From the NCBI RefSeq assembly GCF_000003815.2, contig NC_049993.1:6406489-6470488 (forward strand): a stretch of 64,000 bases of DNA, read 5' to 3'. A program made the translations under genes and the position numbers. The notes under the pieces are model-generated. The model had not been told where the DNA came from and searched no databases. It was given only the letters and a program-made list of their open reading frames with translations. Origin of the DNA: Branchiostoma floridae. Lineage: Eukaryota; Chordata; Leptocardii; Amphioxiformes; Branchiostomatidae. This document shows, piece after piece, positions 47,351 to 58,302 of the stretch; position 1 is the first letter of the stretch, and each line of letters starts with the position of its first letter.

Positions 47351-48678
47351 CTATGCCTTTGATTATGCCGACGCCAAACCATGGTACCAAATGTCAGGTA
47401 ACGAACTACAGTACTACACATACGAAACATGCGGTAAACAGTGAACGTCCATCGGGAAATTGCTTTGGTATATACCCCTGATGTAACTTGTATCTGAACC
47501 ACGAAAATGATTTGATTAGGTTGCTGCGATACATGCATCTGACATACCAAAAATGGACAATAGCTTGGTGACCATACAGGTACCCAACTGTTTGTTGTTA
47601 ATTTATGTACGTCATACAGCCATATCCTGAGGCGTCGGTTTCATAAGTTTGATCACATGGTACCATCATGGTACCGAATGTAGGTCATGGTACCGAATGT
47701 AGGTCAGCGTGCTTACGTATGAAACTATCTTGCATGGCACACCGAGGCCTGCTTGTCTTTGGAAAGTTTCCTTGCTACATAGCACATACCCAAATGTAAC
47801 TTTCAACTGAGCCACGAACATTCTTGTGAGTAGAGATGTTGAGATAAACGTTCGTCTTCTATATAAAGTCCTTGAATTTATCAGGTTGTACAAACCACCC
47901 ATTCCTGAGGCCTGTTGCGCGCAGGTGCGTGTCCCTTTTCTAGTAGGAATCCTTTGTTTACGTTCCTCTCGGGGGGGTAGTTCTAATGACATTAATTGGA
48001 TGTAGATGACTTCCCTCCAGCATTGTTCCATCTCTTTATCAAAGACCCCCGGTGTGGAAAATTGGATCATTGGGACAAACCAAACGACCTGTAGCACATT
48101 AAAGACTGTAAAAAATGCGGCCTGCATAGACATATGCTAAACAGCAGTTTGTTTACATATGAAAGTCTCAAGCTTAGTATAACGTTACATTGGCATTCGA
48201 TTAATAGCATGACAATTAAAAAGTTCCGGAAGTATGCCACATGTACTGTGATGATGACATCCTCAACTCACAAGGCACAGGGGGTCTTGATGATTAGATA
48301 AAAAGACTAACAATAAACAATTATTCTGTATATCATCAGGATCAGCCTGTCACTGTATCACAACGATCATCATGAGGATCATTATGGGCTGTCAATGCCT
48401 CCATTATGCATGATTAATAGACTGTAATGTCTTATCTTTACAGCCTGGGCTAGAGGGCAGACGGAATGCCTTTCTGACAGCGATTAATCATACACGTGGT
48501 TTTCTGAAGCACAGAACCCTATTTCTTCTCCACCTCAGGCATGTTGATTCGGTTGTATGAATGAATCTATACGCGCATCAATTTCTGTCCCTTTCCATTA
48601 AAAAAAAAACACGTTTCCTACCGGACTGCAATTTCTACACAACAGCCGCAAAATGAGCAAATACTTTTAGTTTCTCCC
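47351..48678. other. No recognised gene; diverged duplicated block and repeat-poor stretch
   Basis: Minus-strand ORFs at 47281-47550 and 47666-48133 share a weak repeat (FVVQIQVTSG versus FVAQLKVTFG) but no domain I recognise. TGGTACCGAATGTAGGTCA is duplicated at about 47668-47705. From 48190 to 48500 the sequence looks unique and is rich in ATTA/TAAT and GATTA motifs. Confidence 0.35.
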
Positions 48679-48900
48679 NNNNNNNNNNNNNNNNNNNNNN
48701 NNNNNNNNNNNNNNNNNNNNNNNNNNNNNNNNNNNNNNNNNNNNNNNNNNNNNNNNNNNNNNNNNNNNNNNNNNNNNNNNNNNNNNNNNNNNNNNNNNNN
48801 NNNNNNNNNNNNNNNNNNNNNNNNNNNNNNNNNNNNNNNNNNNNNNNNNNNNNNNNNNNNNNNNNNNNNNNNNNNNNNNNNNNNNNNNNNNNNNNNNNNN
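48679..48900. other. Assembly gap (222 N)
   Basis: Run of N; the right flank to 49143 shows stuttered G and C runs (poor base calls). Confidence 0.98.
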
Positions 48901-49149
48901 TCCGGTAAACAGTTTTCCAAGTTTTATGGAACCTGGGCTTTTCAGCATCGATAGGAAGAAACGTTTAGATAGGAATTTGGGAAATTTTGGGTCCTCACCA
49001 GGAAACAAACATACTCGGGGTCCCCGGGGGAGTTCGGGGGTCCCAGAGTTAGGGGTTTCCATATGGGCGGGGGGTAACGTTCCAGTTTTGGAAGAAAAAT
49101 GTCCGGGGGGGGCCCCCCCGGGGCCCGGGGGGGGGGGGGGGGTGACAGA

Positions 49150-50990
49150 GCGCTGAACGACCTAGAGTTCAGAGATTAAAAGAACGAATCTTTTAACGTT
49201 TTGTATTTTTGTTGAATTTTCAATCGTAATTTTCTGTTTTGCATTTTTTTTTAATTATGGCGTCAAGAGTTGCACGAAAACAATTTAGGTCTCATTGAGG
49301 CTGCAGCGCGATCGCCGTTTGGTGGAAAGGGGTTGTCATCATCATCATCCTCCTCGCCGCATGTCAGTCAATGTTAATTGAAGCAGGCCGTCATTGTTCT
49401 CCACATGCAAGTTTTTACATTTTTTGTATTTGCTGCTATCCGTTGACCACCATAAGCCCCCCCCCCCCCTCCTCCTCGCCCAGGTGCATCCTATCTCAGC
49501 AGGGTCTCGCTCCACAGCTGTGAGTGAGTTACAGATATCAGACACCTATTTAAAAAGAATCTATGATGACGCAAATGCTCCCCACAAAATGGTCTAATAA
49601 TGCGATAAGTGTCACATGTTTTAATGAGATAATTCATCATGTCTAACCAACCACAACAAAAACCAAAAAACGAGACAAAAGAGGCCCTGACCTGTTTTCT
49701 AGACCAACCTAAGTTTCACATATGAGACATTCTATTCCACAGATTCTTCTGCAAATTAGTTCTACCTTTCGCCATTTATTCTGTTATGTGGTTTGTCAGT
49801 TTTTGTCGATTTCCATTTCCATTGTTTTTTTTTTCTTAGCCCAGATGTGTCAATCTGTTGAGCTTTTAATTTTGTCTCACATTGACGAAGATGTCGTCTG
49901 CGCATGCAGCAGCATTCAGTCAATGCATGTGGCTATGTTCGAGCTCAGAGGCAACCCCAGACCCTCCAAAGACGACTAGTCGCTTTAAAAGTGGGAATCT
50001 TGGCCTCCGGTGGGGAGTTTTGATAGATAAGGTAAGGTAAGGAGACAGAGACAAACAGACACACACACACACTCACACATATGCATAAACACAAACACTA
50101 TCCAAAACATTCCCCACATTTTCATGGAGATAAAAATGTGACACCTGAATTCTAGCTAGACACAGGCAACCATTTATTTTTGACATTTACAATACCCTTT
50201 GAGGAGCAATCAGGCGAACAGAGAACAAAGGCGAGGTGGAAACAGATACCTCACCTTTCCGATTCAACACGGTAGAAAGATAAGACTAATTTGTGTCTCA
50301 TGACCTAAAAAAATGACGGCTCTGATAGTTCCAAGAAAAAGAACCAAAGATAGCACAAGCTAAGCCCCTGACACGCCTCGATGCTGTGCCCTGGAGAAAG
50401 CCGCTAAACACCACCTTCCTCACTCAGGTGTTATTTTTGATATTTGATATTTGGTCGACTACTCTCTCTTGGCAGCCAGGGACTGAATTGCGAGGAGCTT
50501 ACAATAGGCGAGGCTATATCGCAAGGGTCTGGAGTGGCTGCCATTCGGCGCTAACTCAGGTGACCTCAAAACGACAGTGGAATCGGTGATGTAGAAATTA
50601 GTATTTAGCTTCAGTTTGGTAAGTCCCTCAAGTCGAACGTTATAAATGGGGGTCCCGTGTTTGAGAGAACAACACACGTCACTTTGCTTAACAAGAGTTC
50701 GGAGACCTCATATCTCCATGAAATAGTCCTATTATGTAAATGATTTCCACATTGACATAATCTATGCTTGATTATGTACACATTTAGACCCCATTCACAC
50801 TCAGAAAAACGATTCGGATAAAACATTTATCCGAATAAAAAAAATTCTATCCGATCCAAAATTGCGTTCACACTCGTCTTTGGCAACCCGATTAGTGCGC
50901 CCTCAGTCTTATCCGAATGAACATTAGGTTGAGGTCAAAGGGTAGCGAAACGAAGCATGCTATGATGGATGAAGTAGTCTTGTTATTGAC
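49150..50990. other. Repeat-poor non-coding stretch
   Basis: No ORF with recognisable content and little similarity to the repeats elsewhere in the window. It contains a C run at about 49457, a short CA tract at 50058, and a hyphenated palindrome ATTCGGATAAA / TTTATCCGAAT at 50811-50838. It could hold regulatory DNA, but nothing in the sequence proves it. Confidence 0.3.
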
Positions 50991-51019
50991 ATCACCCTGA
51001 AGAAATATACTGACACTAG

Positions 51020-51306
51020 TTTATGGGACACTAGTCAGTCCACAAAAAAATGACAAGTAGGTATGGGACACCAGTCAGAAGACAAAATGACGAGTAGGTA
51101 TGGGACACCAGCCCCCCCCCCCCCCCCCCAAATGACAAGTAGGTATGGGACACCAGTCAGAAGACAAAAATGACAAGTAGGTATGGGACACCAGTCAGAA
51201 GACAAAAAATGACGAGTAGGTATGGGTCACCAGTCAGTCCCCCACCCCCAACCCCCCGCAAAAAAACAAAACACAAGTAGGTATGAGACACCAGTCAGAA
51301 GACAAA
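51020..51306. repeat. Minisatellite (~40-60 bp) running into a gap
   Basis: Six copies of (A/G)AGTAGGTATGGGACACCAGTCAG, near 51054, 51092, 51137, 51175, 51214 and 51273, with variable spacers that include a C run. The array enters the N gap. Confidence 0.85.
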
Positions 51307-52103
51307 NNNNNNNNNNNNNNNNNNNNNNNNNNNNNNNNNNNNNNNNNNNNNNNNNNNNNNNNNNNNNNNNNNNNNNNNNNNNNNNNNNNNNNNNNNNNNN
51401 NNNNNNNNNNNNNNNNNNNNNNNNNNNNNNNNNNNNNNNNNNNNNNNNNNNNNNNNNNNNNNNNNNNNNNNNNNNNNNNNNNNNNNNNNNNNNNNNNNNN
51501 NNNNNNNNNNNNNNNNNNNNNNNNNNNNNNNNNNNNNNNNNNNNNNNNNNNNNNNNNNNNNNNNNNNNNNNNNNNNNNNNNNNNNNNNNNNNNNNNNNNN
51601 NNNNNNNNNNNNNNNNNNNNNNNNNNNNNNNNNNNNNNNNNNNNNNNNNNNNNNNNNNNNNNNNNNNNNNNNNNNNNNNNNNNNNNNNNNNNNNNNNNNN
51701 NNNNNNNNNNNNNNNNNNNNNNNNNNNNNNNNNNNNNNNNNNNNNNNNNNNNNNNNNNNNNNNNNNNNNNNNNNNNNNNNNNNNNNNNNNNNNNNNNNNN
51801 NNNNNNNNNNNNNNNNNNNNNNNNNNNNNNNNNNNNNNNNNNNNNNNNNNNNNNNNNNNNNNNNNNNNNNNNNNNNNNNNNNNNNNNNNNNNNNNNNNNN
51901 NNNNNNNNNNNNNNNNNNNNNNNNNNNNNNNNNNNNNNNNNNNNNNNNNNNNNNNNNNNNNNNNNNNNNNNNNNNNNNNNNNNNNNNNNNNNNNNNNNNN
52001 NNNNNNNNNNNNNNNNNNNNNNNNNNNNNNNNNNNNNNNNNNNNNNNNNNNNNNNNNNNNNNNNNNNNNNNNNNNNNNNNNNNNNNNNNNNNNNNNNNNN
52101 NNN
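51307..52103. other. Assembly gap (797 N)
   Basis: Run of N directly after the minisatellite. ORFs reported across it are artefacts. Confidence 0.98.
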
Positions 52104-52369
52104 CTTAAATTCATACATGAATCCATTTCTTTTGACGGCACTACATTAACTCAGTATAAAATGACTAGAGGGAGGAATGCAAGTCTGGATTTTTCACATT
52201 TCTAGCGTAAACAGTGGAAACGTAAACAATCTCCAAATGTTACCTGAATGGCCTGATTTCTATGTTTAAAGTGGATTGTAAGTCCTGTCATAGTTCTAAA
52301 TGCGGATATCACACAGAACTAGCCAAAATTGCACCAGGCGTGCATGAATTATCATCGTGAACACAGAAT

Positions 52370-53370
52370 GGATTTTTTTATTAATACAACAAAAGTACAG
52401 TGACTTCCGTAAGATCTATAACAGATACTTAACGTACATATAAACAGACATATATGAATAATCTAAGAATATGAATAAGTCAACATGTTGAGTGTAGAGT
52501 GTCATTTACACTATCGGTTCTAGGGCATAGGCAGTCTTTGATGTATTTGCCTATTTGTAAGGGCTATAACCTCCCAGCTAGAATGTAGTTGAAGTTATCT
52601 ATCGAACGGAAAGTATCAAAATCTTTAGAGCAAGCGGAAAGAAATGTTTTGTGTATTTATCATCATATCGTGAACAATCCATAATAAAGTGACGTTCATC
52701 TTCGATCTTACATATGAATTGAGCAAGACGACTCTTTCGTCGCTTGGGACTCTCTCACTGCCCTCTCACTGGACTTGCGTCAAGCTTGCGTCACTGTGGG
52801 GTTCGTTCACTGCGTCACTGAATGTTGTGTTATTTTCGCCGATTTAGATATTGCGTAAAACGTAAAAGTATGACTTAGAAGACGACAAAATACACAAAAA
52901 GTAAGAAAGTTCGTTCTTTATCTCTGAAATACGTGGAGTGTCTTTTGAACCCCGCAGTGACGCAAGCATGACGCAAGTGCAGTGATATGGCAACTTAAAG
53001 GTCATCTCTATAGCACCAGTCACCTTTCATAGCAGTACGTATAAGCAGACATATATGAATATCTATAGATATGAATAAGTCAAAATGACATTTTCACTAT
53101 GGTATTGGTTCTAAGATACAGTCTTTTGCCTATTTGTACACTGTAAGAGTACCGGGTATCGCCTCCCAGAATAATGTGGTTGAATTTATGTATTGAAAGG
53201 AAAGTATCAAATTCTTTAGAGCAAGCGTTAATCATCATATCGTGAACAATTCATGATAAAGAGACGTTCATCTGCGTTCTCACACATGTATTTAGACTCT
53301 TTCGTCGTTTGGGACTAGATGTTACTATAGGTCATCTCGATATATAGCAACAGTGACCTTTCATAGCCAC
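52370..53370 (-). mobile_element. Two tandem diverged retrotransposon 3' fragments
   Basis: On the minus strand the first copy (52370-53040) encodes IEDERHFIMDCSRYDD, an RT C-terminal signature. A second diverged copy lies at about 53040-53370. The shared order is AGGCAGTCTTTGATGTATTTGCC-like, GAAAGTATCAAA, CTCTTTCGTCG.TTGGGACT and CAGTGACCTTTCATAGC. Only the first is interrupted by the MITE at 52767-52984. Confidence 0.65.
52767..52984. mobile_element. 218-bp MITE with ~39-bp inverted ends
   Basis: CACTGGACTTGCGTCAAGC.. at 52767 is mirrored by ..GCATGACGCAAGTGCAGTG ending at 52984. The ends include an internal TTGCGTCA direct repeat. Absence of this segment in the adjacent copy (around 53310) shows it is a discrete insertion. 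Confidence 0.75.
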
Positions 53371-53512
53371 TAATAATTGTCTCCCAGCCTAGGATGAATT
53401 TCAGAAAATACCTGAAGTGACACATACAAAGGAACCGTCGCATGTTATGTGTTTATCTAATTTGTTGCCATGACGAAGTATTTTGTGTCATCATTAATAC
53501 TTCTCAAAGGCT

Positions 53513-53590
53513 GTAATTACGGCATCCTCCTACGCAGGGACATCCAACAGCCAAACTGTTGGATGTCCCTGCGTAGGATGTTGTAATTAC
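53513..53590. repeat. Near-perfect hairpin (long inverted repeat, 5-nt loop)
   Basis: The left arm 53513-53550 and right arm 53556-53590 pair over GTAATTAC, CATCC and a perfect 23-bp core (TCCTACGCAGGGACATCCAA then CAG) around the loop CCAAA. It would fold into a stable stem in DNA or RNA. It could be a solo palindromic MITE or a small-RNA precursor; nothing in the sequence decides. Confidence 0.85.
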
Positions 53591-54123
53591 TGTAGCTTTT
53601 CATGTCATAATTTACAACAAGGAAATTCCTTGCAACAAATCTGCCACCATTTTATCAAGACCATAGCGTGTCCAGGGCAAAAGATACAGGAAACAGAAGC
53701 TCTGCTGCAGTATCAAGGTAACATACTAGGGGGGGTGGGGCTAAGATTGACTTTGTCCTTCGTCTTCCCAACCCCTACCCACCTACCAAATATTATTGTA
53801 ATAATTTGAGAGGTTCTTGTGTTGTGTTGATACAAAAATCCGGACACACAGACACGCACACACGGACGCACAGACAGACACACCCAAAACTGGAGATTGG
53901 AAAATGTTTCAGCTGTCACGTAAAGCTGTCAGCACACAATTTTTTTTTCTTCTCCATTCTAAAACTTTGAGTCGCTTTCGCTCAGATTGTAGTTGAGATA
54001 AACGATTGGAGTCGGGTAGTGTTTCCTCCGAGCAGTACTTGACATGTGTGATTCCCAAGTTTATGTGTTTCGTTGTCACCTCCATGAAAATGGAGGTACA
54101 TGTACATAATATTATGAGTGCGT

Positions 54124-54792
54124 GGTGGGGTCACACCTGCGTATATATTTAAGTCTGTATGAGGCGCGCACTCTGATCTATACCCACATCTTATTTGTCT
54201 AAAGCTATTCCGAAGAGCGAGTAATGATAAAGTTTACTACTGTCCTCTATTAGAAGCGCCTCACACCTATCCACGTGTCCACACACACTGCGTATTTCGG
54301 GGTTGTTGAATGTGCGCCGCCTGGAATGCCGAAAACTTTCGATGAATTACATAATCCAATCAATCCAACCTACAGTTTTCTCATTTCAGAGAATATACAT
54401 ATAAAACTAGTGTTGGGGATTACATTTTCGAAAAAATAAATCAATTAAATAACTGTCAAGGGGGGATGGTCCGAGTTGTCCCGGCAGATGGGCCGAGTTG
54501 ACTGGGCCGAGTTGGTCATGGTCCGAGTCGTCCGACATTCCATGGGAGTACTTGCCTCCACAGGTCGTTGTAAAAATAATAGAAATTGGACAAACGTAAA
54601 CAGGTAACATGTCAGACGAGTTAGCTGGGTCGCTAACCATACTTCTCGGTCAGCTAACTCATCTGGCATGTTATGTATCTATATTTGTCCAATTTGTACT
54701 ATTTTTCCCGCGACCTGTGGAGCCTGGTAGAGACTAAGAGCTTTATACGCACCTCAAACGGACTTGAATATATACGCATGTGTGACCCCACC
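54124..54792. mobile_element. 669-bp MITE with 44-bp inverted ends
   Basis: GGTGGGGTCACACCTGCGTA.. (54124-54167) is mirrored by ..TACGCATGTGTGACCCCACC (54749-54792), about six mismatches in 44. The interior has four copies of a GG(T/G)CCGAGTTG(T/A)C(C/T) motif (54467-54532) and a nested hairpin. Non-coding. Confidence 0.78.
54556..54722. repeat. Nested ~165-bp palindrome
   Basis: CTCCACAGGTCG at the left and CGACCTGTGGAG at the right enclose arms that also pair across AATTGGACAAA / TTTGTCCAATT, AACATG(T/C)CAGA and GAGTTAGCTG / CAGCTAACTC, around a ~23-nt loop. It is wholly inside the 669-bp element. Confidence 0.8.
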
Positions 54793-55350
54793 TTTAGTCT
54801 CCAGAACGTTTCGAGTGAGTGCGAGAAGGTATTGTTGACCCGACGGTCAGGTTTGCTATCAGGCAAAGCTCTCCATGAAGGTCTGGTATCTCCAAAAACT
54901 AGTTTGTTCAGTTTGCGACATGGAGGTAATGGAAGGCTGAAATATAGAGTGGATCGAGTTTAGAGCTCGTCTTTCGTGATTCGTCTTCGGCTCACTGCAA
55001 AGGGAACTCAAGTCCATAAGCTTCAAATAGGGGGCGAAACATGATTAACTAAAATAATGTATAAACACAAATACACACATAATGACAACTTCGAATTCCA
55101 CGCTGTCAGGCGCTCCGGCCACGTTCCTGAGAAACACGTGTTGAGCTACACTCCAAGCAGAGGTTAGGCTCAGACTTTTTTTGTAGGCGTTTTTATCGGG
55201 CTTTCTATTTTGCACTGGTTTCTTTATGTTTCGCTTGGAGAGTAGTGTTCAACTACTTATAAGGGAAAAGGCAGTTGTCGTGCCATGCACGTGGCTCCTA
55301 GGGTACGGAGAGGTCAAAAACATTACAATAATTCAAGACAATTGCTCAAT

Positions 55351-55383
55351 CTTTGTCTGATCGTGAGTCACGATCAGACAAAG
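55351..55383. repeat. Perfect 16-bp palindrome with 1-nt centre
   Basis: CTTTGTCTGATCGTGA-G-TCACGATCAGACAAAG, followed by a T run. It would form a strong cruciform or hairpin. No neighbouring gene explains it. Confidence 0.88.
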
Positions 55384-56357
55384 TTTTTCTGTAAATGTCA
55401 ATGACCTCTTAAACCTTCTTTCCAGTGCGTTTCCCTATTGTTCCGCTCCATCATAAAAAGAAATCGAACCAGTAACAATGTATGTCAAAACATAGTTACT
55501 GTAACATACATTGTAAGTTGTTTTACCTTATGGGTAAGAACATATTAAAAAAACTGTCATGACGTACTATATTTTGTAGAGATTACATGTGAGCGTTTTC
55601 CCCTAGCTTTTATGACTATCTATATAGTGACAGTAGCTATGATTGAGTATGTTAATAAAGAGCAATTATTGGTACTTAGCCCGGTTATAAGGTCGGCGAG
55701 TTTTAACAAAAGACCTATAAGCAAGCAAGAATGTAGTTGTATATAACGTTACTAGAAAAAGTTTGTGGACATTTCCTACATATTGATAAACCAATGACAA
55801 TTGGCACCGCCTGTGCGTACTGTTTATTGATATCCAGTATCAACCGCCCCGTACTTGTACGCATGGCCTGCATAGCAGACAGCTGATTTTTGCACACGGT
55901 ACTGCAGTAGTACACACACTAGCACCACAGGTGGTTTCAAAACGCTATGGCTCGCCTCGACTCCCCGTCGTTTTCTGGGTACAACCGGTTTTGGTGGCTT
56001 GCTATTGGACGCCGACTCACTGGCCAGACTCACTGTACCCCTTGTGTAACACAGTAGAGAGTTACACAAGACACGCGGACGTCGTACGCACCACAGAGCG
56101 AGCTTCTAGAATATACTTGTACAGTCGACTGAAAGACTTACACGGTATGTATCCATATTTGTTTCTGCATCGCCGCATAACAACCACTTGCTTTAACGCA
56201 CTACCTTCGCGGGCAGGCGGCACGACAGGTGCTGGTTATATCCACTAAACGGCCTGTCACGCCCAGCCTCGCACATCTAAATGTAAGTGAGCGCCGTGTA
56301 AAGTTATCTAATGAGGACGTTTCTACGGTACTTGGTGGCAGCGAGTTCCACTCTACA

Positions 56358-56765
56358 ATGGTTTTTATTTAGGGTAGAACGAATTTTTGAACACGTCAAT
56401 TCTAGCTTGATAACTTTGGGACTTGAAGGCATGGCTTTTTCCTATTTTTGGGGGGGGGCACGGGTGTTGGATGCATGAGCTGTATGTGCCAAACTTTTGT
56501 TTGGCTTCTTTTTACGCTGCGAGCGGAGCAAAAAGTTTCATCAATTGCACTCGTCTCAGCGATGGTTTTTATTTAGGGTAGAACGAATTTTTGAACACGT
56601 CAATTCTAGCTTGATAACTTTGGGACTTGAAGGCATGGCCTTTTCCTATGTTTTTTGGGGGGGCACGGGTGTTAGATACGTGAGCTGTATGTGCCAAACT
56701 TTTGTTTGGCTTCTTTTTACGCTGCGAGCGGAGCAAAAAATTTCATCAATTGCACTCGTCTCAGC
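56358..56765. repeat. Two-copy 204-bp tandem duplication
   Basis: Copies at 56358-56561 and 56562-56765 are almost identical. Differences include the length of a G run (9 versus 7) and a few substitutions. Each ends GAGCGGAGCAAAAA..TTTCATCAATTGCACTCG. No coding content recognised. Confidence 0.88.
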
Positions 56766-56799
56766 AGATAACACATTTTAAGTCGAAAGGTCTTGTTGG

Positions 56800-58202
56800 A
56801 CCCCAAAGAGCTTATTCGCTTTAGTTCTATTTCTAGAACTTAAGTATAGTTCTTGAGCATAGTATCATCACTTTTGGCGGGGTAATTGCATAGCATTTAA
56901 GTCAATGATGTCTTCCAAGCATGTCTATTAACAGGACGCTATTTCGTGTCTATGCTATAGTGGGACGTCTGAAATGCAAGGGAAATCCGTTCAAATTTGG
57001 TAAAAATGGAAGAAATGTCACTGTCTGTGTTAAGCAGAATAATTGAAATTCGATCCTCCCGGGATTTCGCTTTTTCCCACCTGTTCCCCACCTAGCGACT
57101 ACTCGTCGGCATATGAAAGACTTGTCGGACAATACACATTTCGCAAATCCGTAGTCACACTATCGCCGATTGTCAGAAGATTGCCAAATTAAAAAATCCC
57201 ATTGGATCTGCAATCATCAGTCTAAAAATAGCAGAGAGCTCGGGAGGACACCGGGTATATTGCTGCCGAAAATGGCCCTCACAGCTCGCAGGTAGCCTGT
57301 ACCATAAGGGGATCGTAGAATTTGGCAAAAAGTCGGGAAATTCGTCCACGCTTAGGTTCATGTTTTCCCCTCGCGGCCGGCCAACTTTGTATACTGCCAA
57401 AACTCCCCTGGCAAATTATTCTCACTATGACAGCCAGCGTAGTCTGGTAGAGCCTAGCTCACAGACTTGTCAACTGCGTCGGGCTTCTTTTTTTTTCTGC
57501 TGTGCCGCCAGGTTATTAAAGTACGCGACATCGACTGATAATGTTACATCGGAGACATGCCACACCGACGCCCTGCACGAGCTCCTAAACAGACGTAGTC
57601 TCCCAACAGTAGTCTCCCAACAGTAGTAGTAGTCTTACTTAGTAGTCTCCCAATAGACTGTAGGGAGAATAGTTTTCCACGGTAGTTTTGCTGGCCTCCT
57701 TCGCATACTTCAGGATAGGAGGAGCAGTTTGGGATGAGCGCTGGGTCGCTATTTTCAACATGGAGTAGAGTTCTCTATGCCACAGAGGGAGTTCGCCGGG
57801 TGAAGGAGAAATGTACGCCCGCTGTTGAACACGATTCCCCCGGGTCAATCCCCCTAGACCCCACCCCCTGTAAAACAGTGAAACATTACTTGGTAGTGGG
57901 TACAAAACGTTACAATGGCTAACATACGTATTCTTTTGCCGGATAAAATCTGAGCTGAGCCCGGTCCAACTCGCCTACAGGTAGAGGCGGGCCGCCTGAC
58001 CGAGCACACCGCACCTCAGCCTGGATGCCATACTGTTTCCAGAGCCCTATACAATCCAACTCTGGTCCTCGGCTCTACGGCCAGCATGCCCCAAGAAAAC
58101 TCTGCAGCAGGCCCCATGAGTTAGAACCCCCGATGCATGGTAGATAGCAACGAGCCGGAGTCTTGTATCCAGGCTAATTCCACAAGTAGCTATAGTTGTC
58201 TG
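56800..58202. other. No recognised feature
   Basis: Mixed-composition sequence without convincing exons or known repeats. It holds a small CTCCCAACAGTAGT-type duplication at 57598-57655. Confidence 0.3.
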
Positions 58203-58302
58203 NNNNNNNNNNNNNNNNNNNNNNNNNNNNNNNNNNNNNNNNNNNNNNNNNNNNNNNNNNNNNNNNNNNNNNNNNNNNNNNNNNNNNNNNNNNNNNNNNN
58301 NN
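58203..58302. other. Assembly gap (100 N)
   Basis: Exactly 100 N, probably of unknown true length. Confidence 0.98.

Noticed and set aside
47666-48133. 155-codon minus-strand ORF
   Set aside because: No domain, no splice support. It shares a weak repeat with the ORF at 47281-47550, which suggests diverged duplicated non-coding DNA.
48926-49143. GC-rich ORF and G/C-run structure next to the gap
   Set aside because: Doubled-base homopolymers typical of poor read ends; not trustworthy sequence.
51222-52205. ORFs spanning N runs (here, at 37469-38102 and 40580-41394)
   Set aside because: Their length comes almost entirely from N; they are not evidence of coding.
55931-56248. 105-codon plus-strand ORF
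   Set aside because: No signal peptide, domain or neighbour support; an overlapping antisense ORF is equally long. Left unannotated.
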